Positions 18,701-27,163 of a DNA stretch of 64,000 nucleotides are shown here, piece after piece. Each line of letters starts with the position of its first letter. Position 1 is the stretch's first letter. The position numbers and the translations under genes were made by a program. Source of the DNA: Chitinophagaceae bacterium (GTDB taxonomy: Bacteria; Bacteroidota; Bacteroidia; Chitinophagales; Chitinophagaceae); contig JAIXOJ010000010.1 in NCBI GenBank assembly GCA_027486835.1, forward strand, positions 1 through 64,000. The letters run 5' to 3'. The notes under the pieces are model-generated. The model searched no databases and had not been told where the DNA came from. It saw only the letters and a program-made list of their open reading frames with translations.

Positions 18701-19923
18701 GCTTCGCCGCATTAAAGGCTTCCAATACAACCATCAACAATAAGTTGTGGACTTATAGTCCTTATGGTAATGGTAACTACACCACTTTTTCTAATGGCTT
18801 AGTAAACAATCCAGCCGCAGGATACAACGGTACAAATGCTGATTATATTGCCATTGGGCAAGCTTTTTTTGTGGAAGCCAACAAAACAGGTACCAGCCTA
18901 ACCTTTAAGGAGTCCCATAAAATTGATTCTTTAGTACCCAACTTTCAATACTTCGGTTTCAATAACCTTCAAGTACTGAGGTTAGGATTTTATGATACGG
19001 CCAATATTAAGTTAGATGAATGCGCGTTGCGTTACAACACTTTTGGTTCAAAGAATTACAATGAAGAATGGGATGCCATTGCACTAGGAGGGGGCAATCA
19101 ATCGCTTACTAGTACAAAAGATGCTTATTCGTTAGCCATTGCTACACGGTCTTTAACCAATTCCACCGATACTATTCATTTAAATGTTAGTAGTAATAAA
19201 GTTGGAGTATTTAATCTACAAATTCAGGAAATAACAGGCTTTGATGCCAGCACCCAATACCAATTAAAGGACAATTATTTAGGCAAAACACAATCCATTG
19301 ATTTAAACAAGGGCTATCAGTTCACCATAACTAACGATACAGCAAGTTTTGGAGGCAACCGTTTTGTTTTATTAATTGGCAAATCCACCCCTCTCCCGAT
19401 AGTATTTAGCTATATCAATTGTAAAAGAGAAAACAGCAAGGCAGTAATTAATTGGGAAGTCAATGAGGAAAAAGAAATAAGCCACTTTATTGTGGAAAGA
19501 CAAATAGGGGATAATTCTTTTAAAAGTATCGGTACAGTTAAGCAAAGAGGTGCTGCTAATGTTGGATATGAGTTTATAGATGCAGAACTGCCTTCCTATG
19601 GATTATTCTTTTATAGAGTAGTGGCAATAGAAAAAAACGGGAATAAGGTGTTTAGTAAAACGGTATCGTTGAATAATCCTTCTATAACGTCCGTTGAAAC
19701 AAGTATTTATCCAAATCCGGCAAAGGATAGATTATACCTAGCAGGTAAAGGAATCGTTTCAGTTGCGATAGTTGATGAATTGGGCAGGGTAGTGGTAAGT
19801 AAAAAATTGAATGGATTTGTAAATACATCAATGGATGTATCAGCTTTGATAAAGGGATGCTATGTTGTGTTAATTGAAACAATGAGCGGCAATTGGGAAA
19901 GAAAAAAGTTGCTTAAGGATTAA
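15745..19923 (+). CDS. Unrecognised toroid-type enzyme fused to T9SS multidomain tail
   Basis: A 1392-aa exported protein (signal peptide ending LAHA). Residues about 24-560 are a domain shared with the proteins at 20132 and 39848: a helical N-terminal half and a beta-rich second half. Conserved blocks are EYNSNNYTPVFLDD (E211), GEHWHKPSGQWVGPISRAY (H255, H257), CWEQRRF and AWVDYVVYSG. Residues about 575-650 are a bacterial Ig-like (Big2) domain. From 656 (WTGASNTNWS) comes the long module also found in the protein at 1258. A classic type A T9SS sorting domain begins at IYPNPAKDRLYL (about 1320) and ends KKLLKD. Helical toroid plus beta-sandwich with conserved His/Tyr suggests a polysaccharide lyase, but this is an inference and no known family is assigned. 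Confidence 0.75.
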   Translation: MKRVLQRFILSLLFLSVIDLAHAGFTPTFNNGVVKYAPATVSADQKVWANAWQAKIGGAFNPAVNLFGATAPYDYVNSARFAMSLLDEGDPAEQTKAFNIISALLAIQDVNGQWNGAWEDFIGVILIDIYTHHGSKFSVSVLDSMETAIIRSATKCQSENTRVEYTNISLMETNCAFLASQIFDIPSMKIFAQNKFEEIYYYNMAQGTFSEYNSNNYTPVFLDDLMRMEQYMVRQTDLDKITDLNRLAWKMIGEHWHKPSGQWVGPISRAYFTRTDKLYGNWYGVLYVASGGLIDYGDRFNQFDVKLDYHIPTDILNTYFINPVYPAMVVDQFRAFEKDGPQTVATNYMTSNFSFSSYDWSSCWEQRRFCVSYWGTKLSPRYLAVRFLHDNRDFGAAIFNSKQNKNSVLAGINIATNFGDTHISTDNINGDITATDLRLRFELGTPSSVSSITLPTNRFDPFTFITNGMTIKIHLFSAGFSGYPDGYWVKGSNSTTAWVDYVVYSGSSTTINFNAMADASLGFTLSASALSSEIPTASNATSTITSGVMTANWNGMTLQMPVKPAPITKLAVTSVSIAPATVSLRKNEAIQLKAEIIPSKATNQMVTWSSSNPTVATVNRLGLVSAIGLGSTTITAITQDGNRMATRSVLVSDYTWTGASNTNWSLHSNWLDSVPPPAAVDILIPSGLSRYPVLNRNDTIGKCKLQAGASMDINGYTLHIKDSVLGTGTFIGSAQSNLVLNGSGTIYLSQLSNGNSNALNSIIINTTGRITLGNSLQVTKQVKVTAGILASSGNLTLVASSNGIARIPTLGGTITGNVITQLYIPAKGARKYSFIGSSVAQPISNAWQKQMYITGSGSGGAVCGSTNGNGGTTDRFNSNGFDKTPTDTPSMFDYNAIQINGTRWLTIPNTINTNLTPGKGYRLNIRGDRNASTCLDQLSSITPTAPTAVVLNATGVLTQGDLTINLNDTNKHLYTLLANPYPNQISFAALKASNTTINNKLWTYSPYGNGNYTTFSNGLVNNPAAGYNGTNADYIAIGQAFFVEANKTGTSLTFKESHKIDSLVPNFQYFGFNNLQVLRLGFYDTANIKLDECALRYNTFGSKNYNEEWDAIALGGGNQSLTSTKDAYSLAIATRSLTNSTDTIHLNVSSNKVGVFNLQIQEITGFDASTQYQLKDNYLGKTQSIDLNKGYQFTITNDTASFGGNRFVLLIGKSTPLPIVFSYINCKRENSKAVINWEVNEEKEISHFIVERQIGDNSFKSIGTVKQRGAANVGYEFIDAELPSYGLFFYRVVAIEKNGNKVFSKTVSLNNPSITSVETSIYPNPAKDRLYLAGKGIVSVAIVDELGRVVVSKKLNGFVNTSMDVSALIKGCYVVLIETMSGNWERKKLLKD

Positions 19924-20131
19924 GGGAATGGATCAACAAAAGTGTAATCATCTTTAGTAGCGGGAAAAATAAGGTTAGCAAATCCTGTAAAGATTTTGGA
20001 ACAGAAACTCAATAGATGTGATGAAGGATTGTCGCTTATTGAATGAAAAGTTGCATAGGAGTTGGCTGTGAAGAGGAAGTCCAAGATTTATGGATAAGAT
20101 AAATTATTAAAACACAATTTCGCTGATATAA

Positions 20132-21934
20132 ATGAAGTTCAAGTTATTTTTTATAGGCATTTTCCTATCGATTCTTTCGTGCGATGCACAATACAATAAT
20201 GGATTTATCAAATATGCACCAGCTAAGCTGACCAGCGACCAAAAAGCCGCATTTGCTAAAACCATTGAAGGCAAAAGCAAATCGTATGATGCAAGTGAAA
20301 AAATGTTGACCGTAAAAGTTTCAACAACAGATTATAATACGCTATTACATGGTAACCTTACAGGACAACTGCACGATGTGCGTTCCTCATTTTGGTACGC
20401 AGAAGATTTATTGACACAAGATGAACCTGAAAGCACGAGTGAAGCATTTGCAATAATTGAAAAATTAATATCCTTACAAGATACTATAACTGGTTCTAAA
20501 ACATTTGGTCTATGGGGTAATTATCTGGAAGTAAGCGTGAACAAAATGGAAAAACCTGATTATAATTGGGCTGATTTCTGTGGGGTTTCATTGCTAAACA
20601 TTTGGATGGGGTATCAAGAAAAAATACCCGAACCGCTCAAGCCGCAAATTAAAAAAGCCATTATCAACGCTGCAGCTTGTATTAAAAAGCGAAACATTGG
20701 CCCTGATTACACCAATATAGCAGTAATGGGTACTTATGTCACCTATATGACAGGTTACTTATTTGATGACAAAGTGTTACAGACCTACGCCACCAAACGC
20801 TTGCTACGCTTTTATGATTTTACGTTGAAATTAAAAGGCTTTCCCGAATATAACAGCAGTAATTATACTTTGGTGGTGTTGGATGATTTGTGTCGTTTCA
20901 AAATGCACATTGAAGAGCCTACTGCTAAAAAAATGTTGGATGAACTTTACTTGATGGTTTGGGAAATGATTGCCCGTCATTTTCACCAACCAACCGCCCA
21001 ATGGACAGGGCCACAAAGCCGAGCCTATTTTTCCTTGATTAACGAAGCATGGGGTACCTCTTATTATGGTTTGCTCTATAAAGCATCAAAGGGCAAAATC
21101 GTACTAAGCAGCGACGCAAAGGAAAAGGCCGATAAAATCATCTTGAATCACCAATTGCCTGATAAATTATACAACTATTACCTTGCTCCAAGCTATCCAC
21201 GTACCGAAGTGGATGTTTTTATCCCAGATACGCTGCAGGTAATCGGCACCTGCTATATGGCCGAAAAGTACAACTTAGCCACAGCCAATCGTAGTTGTTT
21301 GTGGAACCAAAGGCGACCTTTCACTGCTTACTGGGGTAGCTCCAAAAGTCCAAGGTTTTTACAATTACAGTTTTTACGGAACAATTACGACTTTAGTTCC
21401 GCAGCACTTTATACCGCTCAAAAAGAGAATACCGTATTGGGCGGAGTTAACCTGTTTCTCTATGGCGGCAACACACATCTAGGCGGAGATGCCATCAAAA
21501 GCGGAAAAATTAAAGCCAAGGATTTCCGTATTCGTTTGTTGTTTGGACGAACCTCCAAAAAGGAATTAATGACTTTACCTGAAAAAGAGAACGATAGTTT
21601 TTCCATCCACTTAGATGGTTTGCAATTTAATATCCAATTCTTCAAAGCATCATTTGACGGAGCAGTAGGACATTGGGAAAAAGGTGGAAATGGGAAAGAT
21701 GCTTGGGTGGATTATGTGATTTATTCAGGGGGTGAAAAAGAGTTTGACTTAACTCAAATCAAAGAAGCCATTTGGGCATTCACCTTTTCGATGGGAAGCG
21801 CATCTGATACTTTTCTAAAAGCTAAACCTGCCTTTGATATCCAAAACAATCAACTGAAAGCAACTTGGAATTCATTGGACTTAAGTGTCCCAACCAATTT
21901 ATTGCCATTGGGAGGCTATCCAAAGAATTTATAG
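20132..21934 (+). CDS. Second member of the unrecognised toroid-type family
   Basis: A 600-aa exported protein (signal peptide ending SCDAQ; the cysteine two residues before AQ leaves a lipoprotein possible). It is collinear with the first ~540 residues of the protein at 15745 and with the whole protein at 39848. It lacks any T9SS tail. Conserved blocks: GPDYTNIAVMGTYVTYM, EYNSSNYTLVVLDD (E239), RHFHQPTAQWTGPQSRAYF (H283, H285), NRSCLWNQRRPFTAYWG, NYDFSS, and HWEKGGNGKDAWVDYVIYSG near the end. The two-part shape (helices, then strands) recalls alpha/alpha-toroid lyases with a beta-sandwich domain. Position between another copy and a TIM-barrel protein supports a role in the same degradation route. 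Function is unknown. Confidence 0.8.
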   Translation: MKFKLFFIGIFLSILSCDAQYNNGFIKYAPAKLTSDQKAAFAKTIEGKSKSYDASEKMLTVKVSTTDYNTLLHGNLTGQLHDVRSSFWYAEDLLTQDEPESTSEAFAIIEKLISLQDTITGSKTFGLWGNYLEVSVNKMEKPDYNWADFCGVSLLNIWMGYQEKIPEPLKPQIKKAIINAAACIKKRNIGPDYTNIAVMGTYVTYMTGYLFDDKVLQTYATKRLLRFYDFTLKLKGFPEYNSSNYTLVVLDDLCRFKMHIEEPTAKKMLDELYLMVWEMIARHFHQPTAQWTGPQSRAYFSLINEAWGTSYYGLLYKASKGKIVLSSDAKEKADKIILNHQLPDKLYNYYLAPSYPRTEVDVFIPDTLQVIGTCYMAEKYNLATANRSCLWNQRRPFTAYWGSSKSPRFLQLQFLRNNYDFSSAALYTAQKENTVLGGVNLFLYGGNTHLGGDAIKSGKIKAKDFRIRLLFGRTSKKELMTLPEKENDSFSIHLDGLQFNIQFFKASFDGAVGHWEKGGNGKDAWVDYVIYSGGEKEFDLTQIKEAIWAFTFSMGSASDTFLKAKPAFDIQNNQLKATWNSLDLSVPTNLLPLGGYPKNL

Positions 21935-22070
21935 TAAGCGGTTACAATCTTTTGGGCTTTTAATATTCCATATAAACTAAACTTAGACAACTGCTTGGCT
22001 GCTTCTTTTAGATAATTGTAAATAGCACTTTGGAAAGTATAAAAGGTTTGAACATAATACCGAATTTAAA

Positions 22071-24266
22071 ATGAAGCATATTAACTTGAAAACTTTCGTT
22101 GGGTTTGTTATCGTCCTTGCACAGCTTGTGGTTTGCAACATTCAGGCTCAAAATGCAAAAATGAGTGTTGCGTACGTGAAAAATATGGAGAACCAAAACC
22201 ATCCTCAAATGGCTTATTGGTTTTTTAATAAGGACATGTTGGTTAACAAAAAGTATCGTCTGGTAATCGACACATTAGCCCGGGAAAGTAAATTCGACAT
22301 GTTGTTTTTAACCTGTCAGGGAAACAATCAAGTGAATCTTTTTGATGTGAAAACCATGTACCCCATTTTGAAGGACATGGTTCAATATGCTCAGGAAAAA
22401 GGAATTCGTATAGGGTTACAATTGTTTCCAAATAAATCCTCTGAAAAGGTTTCTTTAGAGAATACTACAAGAATGATACAGGAAGGGGAAATGGTTCTTT
22501 CCGAAAATGGTACGGCAAATTATACGGTTCAAGCTGATTATATAAGAAATCCATCGTTGTTGATTAAAAGCGATATTCTCAAAGTATATGCTTTCAAAAA
22601 AATAAGTGAGTGGGTTTTTGATGCTACTACATTATTAGACATTACTCAAAAGGCAAAGGCTGTAGATGAAAAAGGTACATTACAGGTAAGTATAGATGCT
22701 GGAAAAGAATTAAAGGATTATACGGTTTATATACTTTCTCAGCATTACTATAATTATTCAAGTTGTGAAAGCAATGAGGATAGTATAAAGCTAAGAAAGG
22801 TATTAACGGCCTATTCCGACATTCCTTTAGGAGGTGTATCGCTTGATGAGTATTGTAATTTGGACATTAAGCCTGAATGGACGCTGAAAAAAGGGGAGGT
22901 ATATAGAGGAAGAAGGTATTCTTTGCCAATGTCTAAACAATTTAAACAAAGCACTGGGAATGAGTTGGAAAAAACGCTTTTTGACATGCGATATGCGCCA
23001 ATAGGAAAGCCTGAAGTACGAATAAAAGCAATCAACGAGTATATGCTAGCAATGAGTGGAACCACAGAAAGAACACAGTTAGCGATGTATGAAATGAGCA
23101 AATCATTGTTTGGTAAAAATACTTTCATTGGATTTCACAATACGCGTCACAACGCATTGAACAATGATGAGGTTTGGGAAACAGGGTTAAACTGGTGGCG
23201 TGTAAAAAGAGATTATGGGCATTCGGATGAGTATATGACCACTCCCGTTCAGTTGGGAATTGGAATGAGTTACCACCAAAATGCGATGTATAACATGTTC
23301 TATACCCATAACCTAAAAAAACTCGTAACGAAAACCTTGAGTGATTTACGTTATGGTATTCGCACCAATTATCTTTCTGTGGCCTCATCCATGTTCGGCG
23401 CGCGAATAGATAGCTTGGGCTCATTGGCTTCGATTAATAAAGTGGAAAATTTTACAAGGTTGATGAATCGGTTTAATCCATCTTTCCCGAAAATAAAGTT
23501 GTTGGTGCTTTTCGGTATGCCTGAACAATTAAATTGGTTTCCAGATGAATCTAAACGAAACAAATTCGATATCAGCAACATTGAAATAGAAAAGAAAGCT
23601 CAAAAATTATGGGAAATGGGTTATCTGAACGCATTGTTTCCCACCAATGTGATTGATGATAAATTATTAGTGATAAACAAAGACGGGAAGCCAACCATCA
23701 ATGGGCATACTTTCGATGCTGTTGTGTTTTTGTATCCTGAATACTCAAAAAAATCAACCCTTAACTTTCTGAAACAATACGTTGACAAAGGTGGGAAATT
23801 GATGGTGGAAGGAAGAGCAACATATGATTTTGAAGGGCAAAGTATTACAGATGAGTGGGATTACATACGTAATAAAGCGGTAGAGCAATCATTTTCAATT
23901 GATAAAATACAGGACTTAGGTATTTCTACTAATCCTATTCGTAATGGAGTAGAAAATGAGGATGGATCTTTTACTTTCACCAATAACAACGTATTTAACG
24001 CCGATTCACTAATGGAGTTTGAGGTTAAAGCTGGAATCAATGCGTTTAAAGGCAAATGCAAGGAAGGGGCAGTAATAAAAATTGGGAAAAGTGGAGGCGT
24101 GGAAAAACTTGCGGCCACTGGTTTTATTTCACTTTCAAAGAACGGGAAGCCTTATTTATCCTTAGATAAACCAGCAGATGTATTTTACGAAGCCCAAAAC
24201 GGAAAACCCAAATTGACCATTATTGATGAAACAAAAACCAGTAAAGTTGTATATCCGTTGCAATGA
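22071..24266 (+). CDS. Putative TIM-barrel glycosidase with amidotransferase-like domain
   Basis: A 731-aa exported protein (signal peptide ending NIQAQ). I do not recognise a named family. The first ~450 residues have TIM-barrel character: KFDMLFLTCQG, GIRIGLQLFP, and GGVSLDEYCNL with D259/E260 at a position where clan A glycosidases carry a catalytic acid. From about residue 475 (KIKLLVLFGMPEQL ... VVFLYPEYS ... YVDKGGKLMVEGR) the fold resembles the class I glutamine-amidotransferase-like domain that follows the barrel in GH42 and related enzymes. A small beta-sandwich ends the chain. It lies 136 bp after the previous enzyme gene. A glycosidase role is an inference from architecture and neighbours; catalytic residues are not proven. 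Confidence 0.6.
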   Translation: MKHINLKTFVGFVIVLAQLVVCNIQAQNAKMSVAYVKNMENQNHPQMAYWFFNKDMLVNKKYRLVIDTLARESKFDMLFLTCQGNNQVNLFDVKTMYPILKDMVQYAQEKGIRIGLQLFPNKSSEKVSLENTTRMIQEGEMVLSENGTANYTVQADYIRNPSLLIKSDILKVYAFKKISEWVFDATTLLDITQKAKAVDEKGTLQVSIDAGKELKDYTVYILSQHYYNYSSCESNEDSIKLRKVLTAYSDIPLGGVSLDEYCNLDIKPEWTLKKGEVYRGRRYSLPMSKQFKQSTGNELEKTLFDMRYAPIGKPEVRIKAINEYMLAMSGTTERTQLAMYEMSKSLFGKNTFIGFHNTRHNALNNDEVWETGLNWWRVKRDYGHSDEYMTTPVQLGIGMSYHQNAMYNMFYTHNLKKLVTKTLSDLRYGIRTNYLSVASSMFGARIDSLGSLASINKVENFTRLMNRFNPSFPKIKLLVLFGMPEQLNWFPDESKRNKFDISNIEIEKKAQKLWEMGYLNALFPTNVIDDKLLVINKDGKPTINGHTFDAVVFLYPEYSKKSTLNFLKQYVDKGGKLMVEGRATYDFEGQSITDEWDYIRNKAVEQSFSIDKIQDLGISTNPIRNGVENEDGSFTFTNNNVFNADSLMEFEVKAGINAFKGKCKEGAVIKIGKSGGVEKLAATGFISLSKNGKPYLSLDKPADVFYEAQNGKPKLTIIDETKTSKVVYPLQ

Positions 24267-24351
24267 GTTCAGCTTCCCTAAGGCCAATCGGCAATCATTA
24301 ATGGATGGGTTACTCACACGTAGTAAATTGTTGCATTTTTGGCTTGAGCGA

Positions 24352-24541
24352 ATATTCTGCAACAGATTTGTTGCAGAATATGAATTGAAAGGGAATTTGC
24401 AACAGCTTTGTTGCTTTTTTATTGTTTCTAAAGTATTTGCAACAATTTTATTGCAACGCTTTTGTTGCAAATTTTCTTTTCGTTTGAAATTAGCAACATT
24501 TTTGTTTCTTTTTTTTGCTTCGAAGTAAATTTGCAACAAAA
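24352..24541. repeat. Cluster of TTGCAACA dyads (array E)
   Basis: At least eight copies of TTGCAACA or its complement TGTTGCAA lie in 190 bp. The first pair forms a perfect hairpin (24352-24381) with 13-bp arms ATATTCTGCAACA around GATT. The second (about 24399-24414) is GCAACA-GCTT-TGTTGC followed by six T, which could terminate transcription of the upstream gene. A third dyad is TTGCAAC-GCTTTT-GTTGCAA at 24451-24470. Single half sites stand near 24437, 24491 and 24531. The last half site ends about ten bases before the ATG at 24551. Spacing is irregular, unlike the 21-bp arrays. Operators for the adjacent HTH-like protein are the simplest reading. Confidence 0.75.
24399..24420 (+). terminator. 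Possible intrinsic terminator
   Basis: The arms GCAACA and TGTTGC around GCTT are followed by TTTTTT. It lies about 130 bp after the stop codon of the gene at 22071. The stem is short and is part of the TTGCAACA cluster, so the T-run may be accidental. Confidence 0.4.
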
Positions 24542-24550
24542 GAACTTGAT

Positions 24551-25069
24551 ATGATCGAACTGAGAGATGCTACTGGGCTTACGCAACAATTGTTGGCAGA
24601 CTTTGCAAATATCTCAAGAGGGGTTTTAGCCATGGGCGAATTGGGCTTGAGAGCATTACAAAGCAATGTGATGCAAAAAATCATATCACTTTGGTCGCAT
24701 GTGCCACCATCGGCTGATCCAGCAAATCTACCTTTGATAACTGACGTACTCGCAAAGGAATCAATAGAAGCAGATAGGAAAATAGCTGATTATAAAGAAT
24801 TTTGTAGATTGAAAGCAGCCAACAAGCAATTGGAATTAGACAAAATGATCCTTAAATACCAACAAAGCCTTAGGCTGCATCAAACGCTCAGGGCTTACGG
24901 CAATCAGTTGCCACAAAACCAAGAAAATGCAGCTACCATTTCTTGGATAGATGGAGCCACTTCTTTTGCTACCCTAAAATTGGCGGACAATAGTCTTGCT
25001 AAACAGCAGTTGTTAGCACTCGAAATCAGGCAATTGCTATCCATTGTTTCTGATACAAAACCTGTTTAA
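24551..25069 (+). CDS. Small XRE-like helix-turn-helix protein
   Basis: A 172-aa soluble protein beginning MIELRDATGLTQ; the frame is open upstream but the ATG at 24551 is the natural start. Residues about 8-35 (TGLTQQLLADFANISRGVL, then AMGELG) fit an XRE-type helix-turn-helix in which the usual ErG turn reads GELG. The remainder (about 60-130) is charged and helical, with a likely coiled coil around KAANKQLELDKMILKYQQSL. It lacks a signal peptide and is the only non-enzyme gene between the genes at 22071 and 25187. The dense TTGCAACA cluster directly upstream suggests it binds there and controls itself or its neighbours. This is an inference. Confidence 0.65.
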   Translation: MIELRDATGLTQQLLADFANISRGVLAMGELGLRALQSNVMQKIISLWSHVPPSADPANLPLITDVLAKESIEADRKIADYKEFCRLKAANKQLELDKMILKYQQSLRLHQTLRAYGNQLPQNQENAATISWIDGATSFATLKLADNSLAKQQLLALEIRQLLSIVSDTKPV

Positions 25070-25186
25070 TGCCTGTCATCCATTCATGGTGTTATTGTTA
25101 CTTATCACGCTTAACTGAAAGAGAATTAATAAAAAAGAGGCCAGTAAAGCCCATTTTTCAGGTTTAGTATAATAAAACAGTCCGAA

Positions 25187-26527
25187 ATGTTGAAAGTGTT
25201 TTTTCCCGTTTTAGTTTTTATTGGGTTGCAAGCATCAGCCCAGCAAACCGTCAACAAACCCGAGCGGGAGCAACAGTTTATCGATTGGGGTTTTGGCATG
25301 TTCATCCATTGGAGTTTCGATTCGCAAGTGGGTGCTGTCATAAGTCATTCCATGGCTGGGGCTTCGGCGGATTATGTGGATAGGTTGGTGCATGAATTGC
25401 CCAAAACCTTTAATCCCAAAAAGTTTGATCCAGAGGAATGGGCTGTAGCGGCAAAATTGGCCGGAATGAAATATGTGGTGTTTACCACCAAGCATCACTC
25501 TGGCTTTTGCATGTGGGACACCAAGACCACTCCTTTCAACGTGATGAATACACCTTTCAAAAGGGATATTACCAAAGAATTATTCGATGCGTTTCGCAAG
25601 CAAGGCATCGCCATTGGGGTGTATTTTTCTCCCGATGATTTTAATTATTTGTATGAAAATAAGATACCGATCGGTCGCCTGCAACATCCGCAACATTATC
25701 CTGCCAACAATGCTGGGTTAATGAATTTAGACAAAGCACAGGTGAAAGAATTATTAACCAATTATGGAAAAATAGACCTTATTTTCTTTGACGGTCCTGC
25801 CGAAGGATTAAAAGAATATGCTTGGAAATTGCAACCGGACATCATCGTTACCCGTGGGCAAATGCAAACCCCCGAGCAAAACCTGCCCGACAAACCCATT
25901 CCCGGACCTTGGGAAGCCTGTTTTACAATGGGTACGGATTGGCAATACAAACCCACTAACGATCCCCACAAAAGCGGTACCGAAATCATCAATATGTTGA
26001 TTGAAACAAGGGCAAAGGGCGGTAATTTGTTGATGAACGTTGGTCCCAAACCCAATGGAGAATTGCAAATTGAGCAAGAAGCCCGCTTGCAGGAATTGGC
26101 TTTGTGGAATTTGGTCAATCAGGAAGCGATCCATGATGTGCGCACTTGGAACCTATCCAAAGAAGGTAATATTTGGTTTACCAAAGCGAAAGACACCAAT
26201 ACCGTTTATGCTTTCGTGCAAGGTGGCGATGCTTGGAAATATGGCACAAGAAAGGAATTTGTATTCAAAACCCTAGAAGCCAATGGCAAAACAAAGGTCA
26301 GCGTCCTTGGCTATGGCAGCAATTTGTTAGAATACAAAGAAGGCTTTGATGCCAAAGTTTATACAGCAAGTACCCCGATTGGTTTGGTGGTTAGTGCCGT
26401 AAATGGACATCGGCTTTATACCAACAACCAATGGCCCAACCCTGTAATATTAAAGATTGAAAACGTAACCTATAAAAAGGCAGTTACCAAAGAAGAAAAG
26501 CAAAAAAAAATAGATGGTGCTTTGTAG
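25187..26527 (+). CDS. GH29 alpha-L-fucosidase, exported
   Basis: A 446-aa retaining alpha-L-fucosidase that removes terminal alpha-fucose. Signal peptide MLKVFFPVLVFIGLQASAQ; then DWGFGMFIHWSFDSQVG, VFTTKHHSGFCMWDTK, GIAIGVYFSPDDF and nucleophile D202 in DLIFFDG, all typical of GH29. RAKGGNLLMNVGPKPNGE closes the barrel, and a short beta-sandwich follows. The general acid varies within GH29 and I did not assign it. A second, divergent GH29 gene lies at 51885 (HWGVFSVPAYSP type), so the locus probably faces fucose in two linkages. Confidence 0.92.
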   Translation: MLKVFFPVLVFIGLQASAQQTVNKPEREQQFIDWGFGMFIHWSFDSQVGAVISHSMAGASADYVDRLVHELPKTFNPKKFDPEEWAVAAKLAGMKYVVFTTKHHSGFCMWDTKTTPFNVMNTPFKRDITKELFDAFRKQGIAIGVYFSPDDFNYLYENKIPIGRLQHPQHYPANNAGLMNLDKAQVKELLTNYGKIDLIFFDGPAEGLKEYAWKLQPDIIVTRGQMQTPEQNLPDKPIPGPWEACFTMGTDWQYKPTNDPHKSGTEIINMLIETRAKGGNLLMNVGPKPNGELQIEQEARLQELALWNLVNQEAIHDVRTWNLSKEGNIWFTKAKDTNTVYAFVQGGDAWKYGTRKEFVFKTLEANGKTKVSVLGYGSNLLEYKEGFDAKVYTASTPIGLVVSAVNGHRLYTNNQWPNPVILKIENVTYKKAVTKEEKQKKIDGAL

Positions 26528-27163
26528 GTTGAATGGAATAACGTTTTAAATAATGATTTCAACGAATTGTTTACATAGTAAAACCAGTATCATCCCCTCA
26601 AGTTTGGTAGAGATGCTTTACTATCTTGTTTTTACATGTAATCCTCAAAAAAATCAGCCAATAAACCTGCGTTCTATGCCGTTATGCCACTGTAGGGAAC
26701 GGCGGTAACAAAGGATCTATACTGAAATTCGGAATGGGGTTTTATGCGCAATTGTTGGCGGAACATGTTTATTAAATGATCTGTTTAATAAAACATTCCT
26801 TACCAAAAGCCCAATTTCATGTTTGGGAGAAAAATTGGAGCGTTGAAAGGAATGAAGTTGTGTGTTGAAATAACTTTCTTATTGAAAAATTGCCAAGAAG
26901 TTTGCGTAGATTATAAATTAGGGTCTCAAAAAGCAATTTGGATGAAATTAGGTTTCAATTGATAGAGTAAGCATTTAAGAAATAGGTTGTGATAATAGAA
27001 TAAGAAGTGGCAATTGATATTGGCTTAGTTGATATTCTGATAATTAAGACATAAAATGCGATTATTGAAACCACAGAATACCAAAATGAGTAGAATAGCT
27101 TGGTGCATTTTTAATGTTTTTTTCATCCAATCTTAATGTGACTTACCAAATAAATAAAAATAG
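26528..27163. other. Intergenic region holding a gene remnant
   Basis: A 636-bp gap between GH29 and GH2 genes. Apart from the GH105 C-terminal remnant at 26673-26775, no gene, array or good -7 box is recognisable. The rest is AT-rich and looks like decayed sequence. Its size and the remnant suggest a gene was lost here. Confidence 0.55.
26673..26775 (+). pseudogene. Remnant of a GH105 C-terminus
   Basis: In one frame this stretch reads ...CRYATVGNGGN, then KGSILKFGMGFYAQLLAE, then HVY and a TAA at 26773-26775. The central 18 residues are identical to the end of the intact GH105 protein encoded at 7192-8667. The DNA is similar but not identical (for example GGATCTATACTG against GGCTCTATCCTG), so it is an old duplicate or recombination scar. 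Nothing upstream restores the rest of the gene. Confidence 0.8.

Noticed and set aside
24223-24528. Open frame through the TTGCAACA cluster
   Set aside because: It overlaps the end of one gene and the operator-like repeats, with cysteine/phenylalanine-rich, non-protein-like composition.
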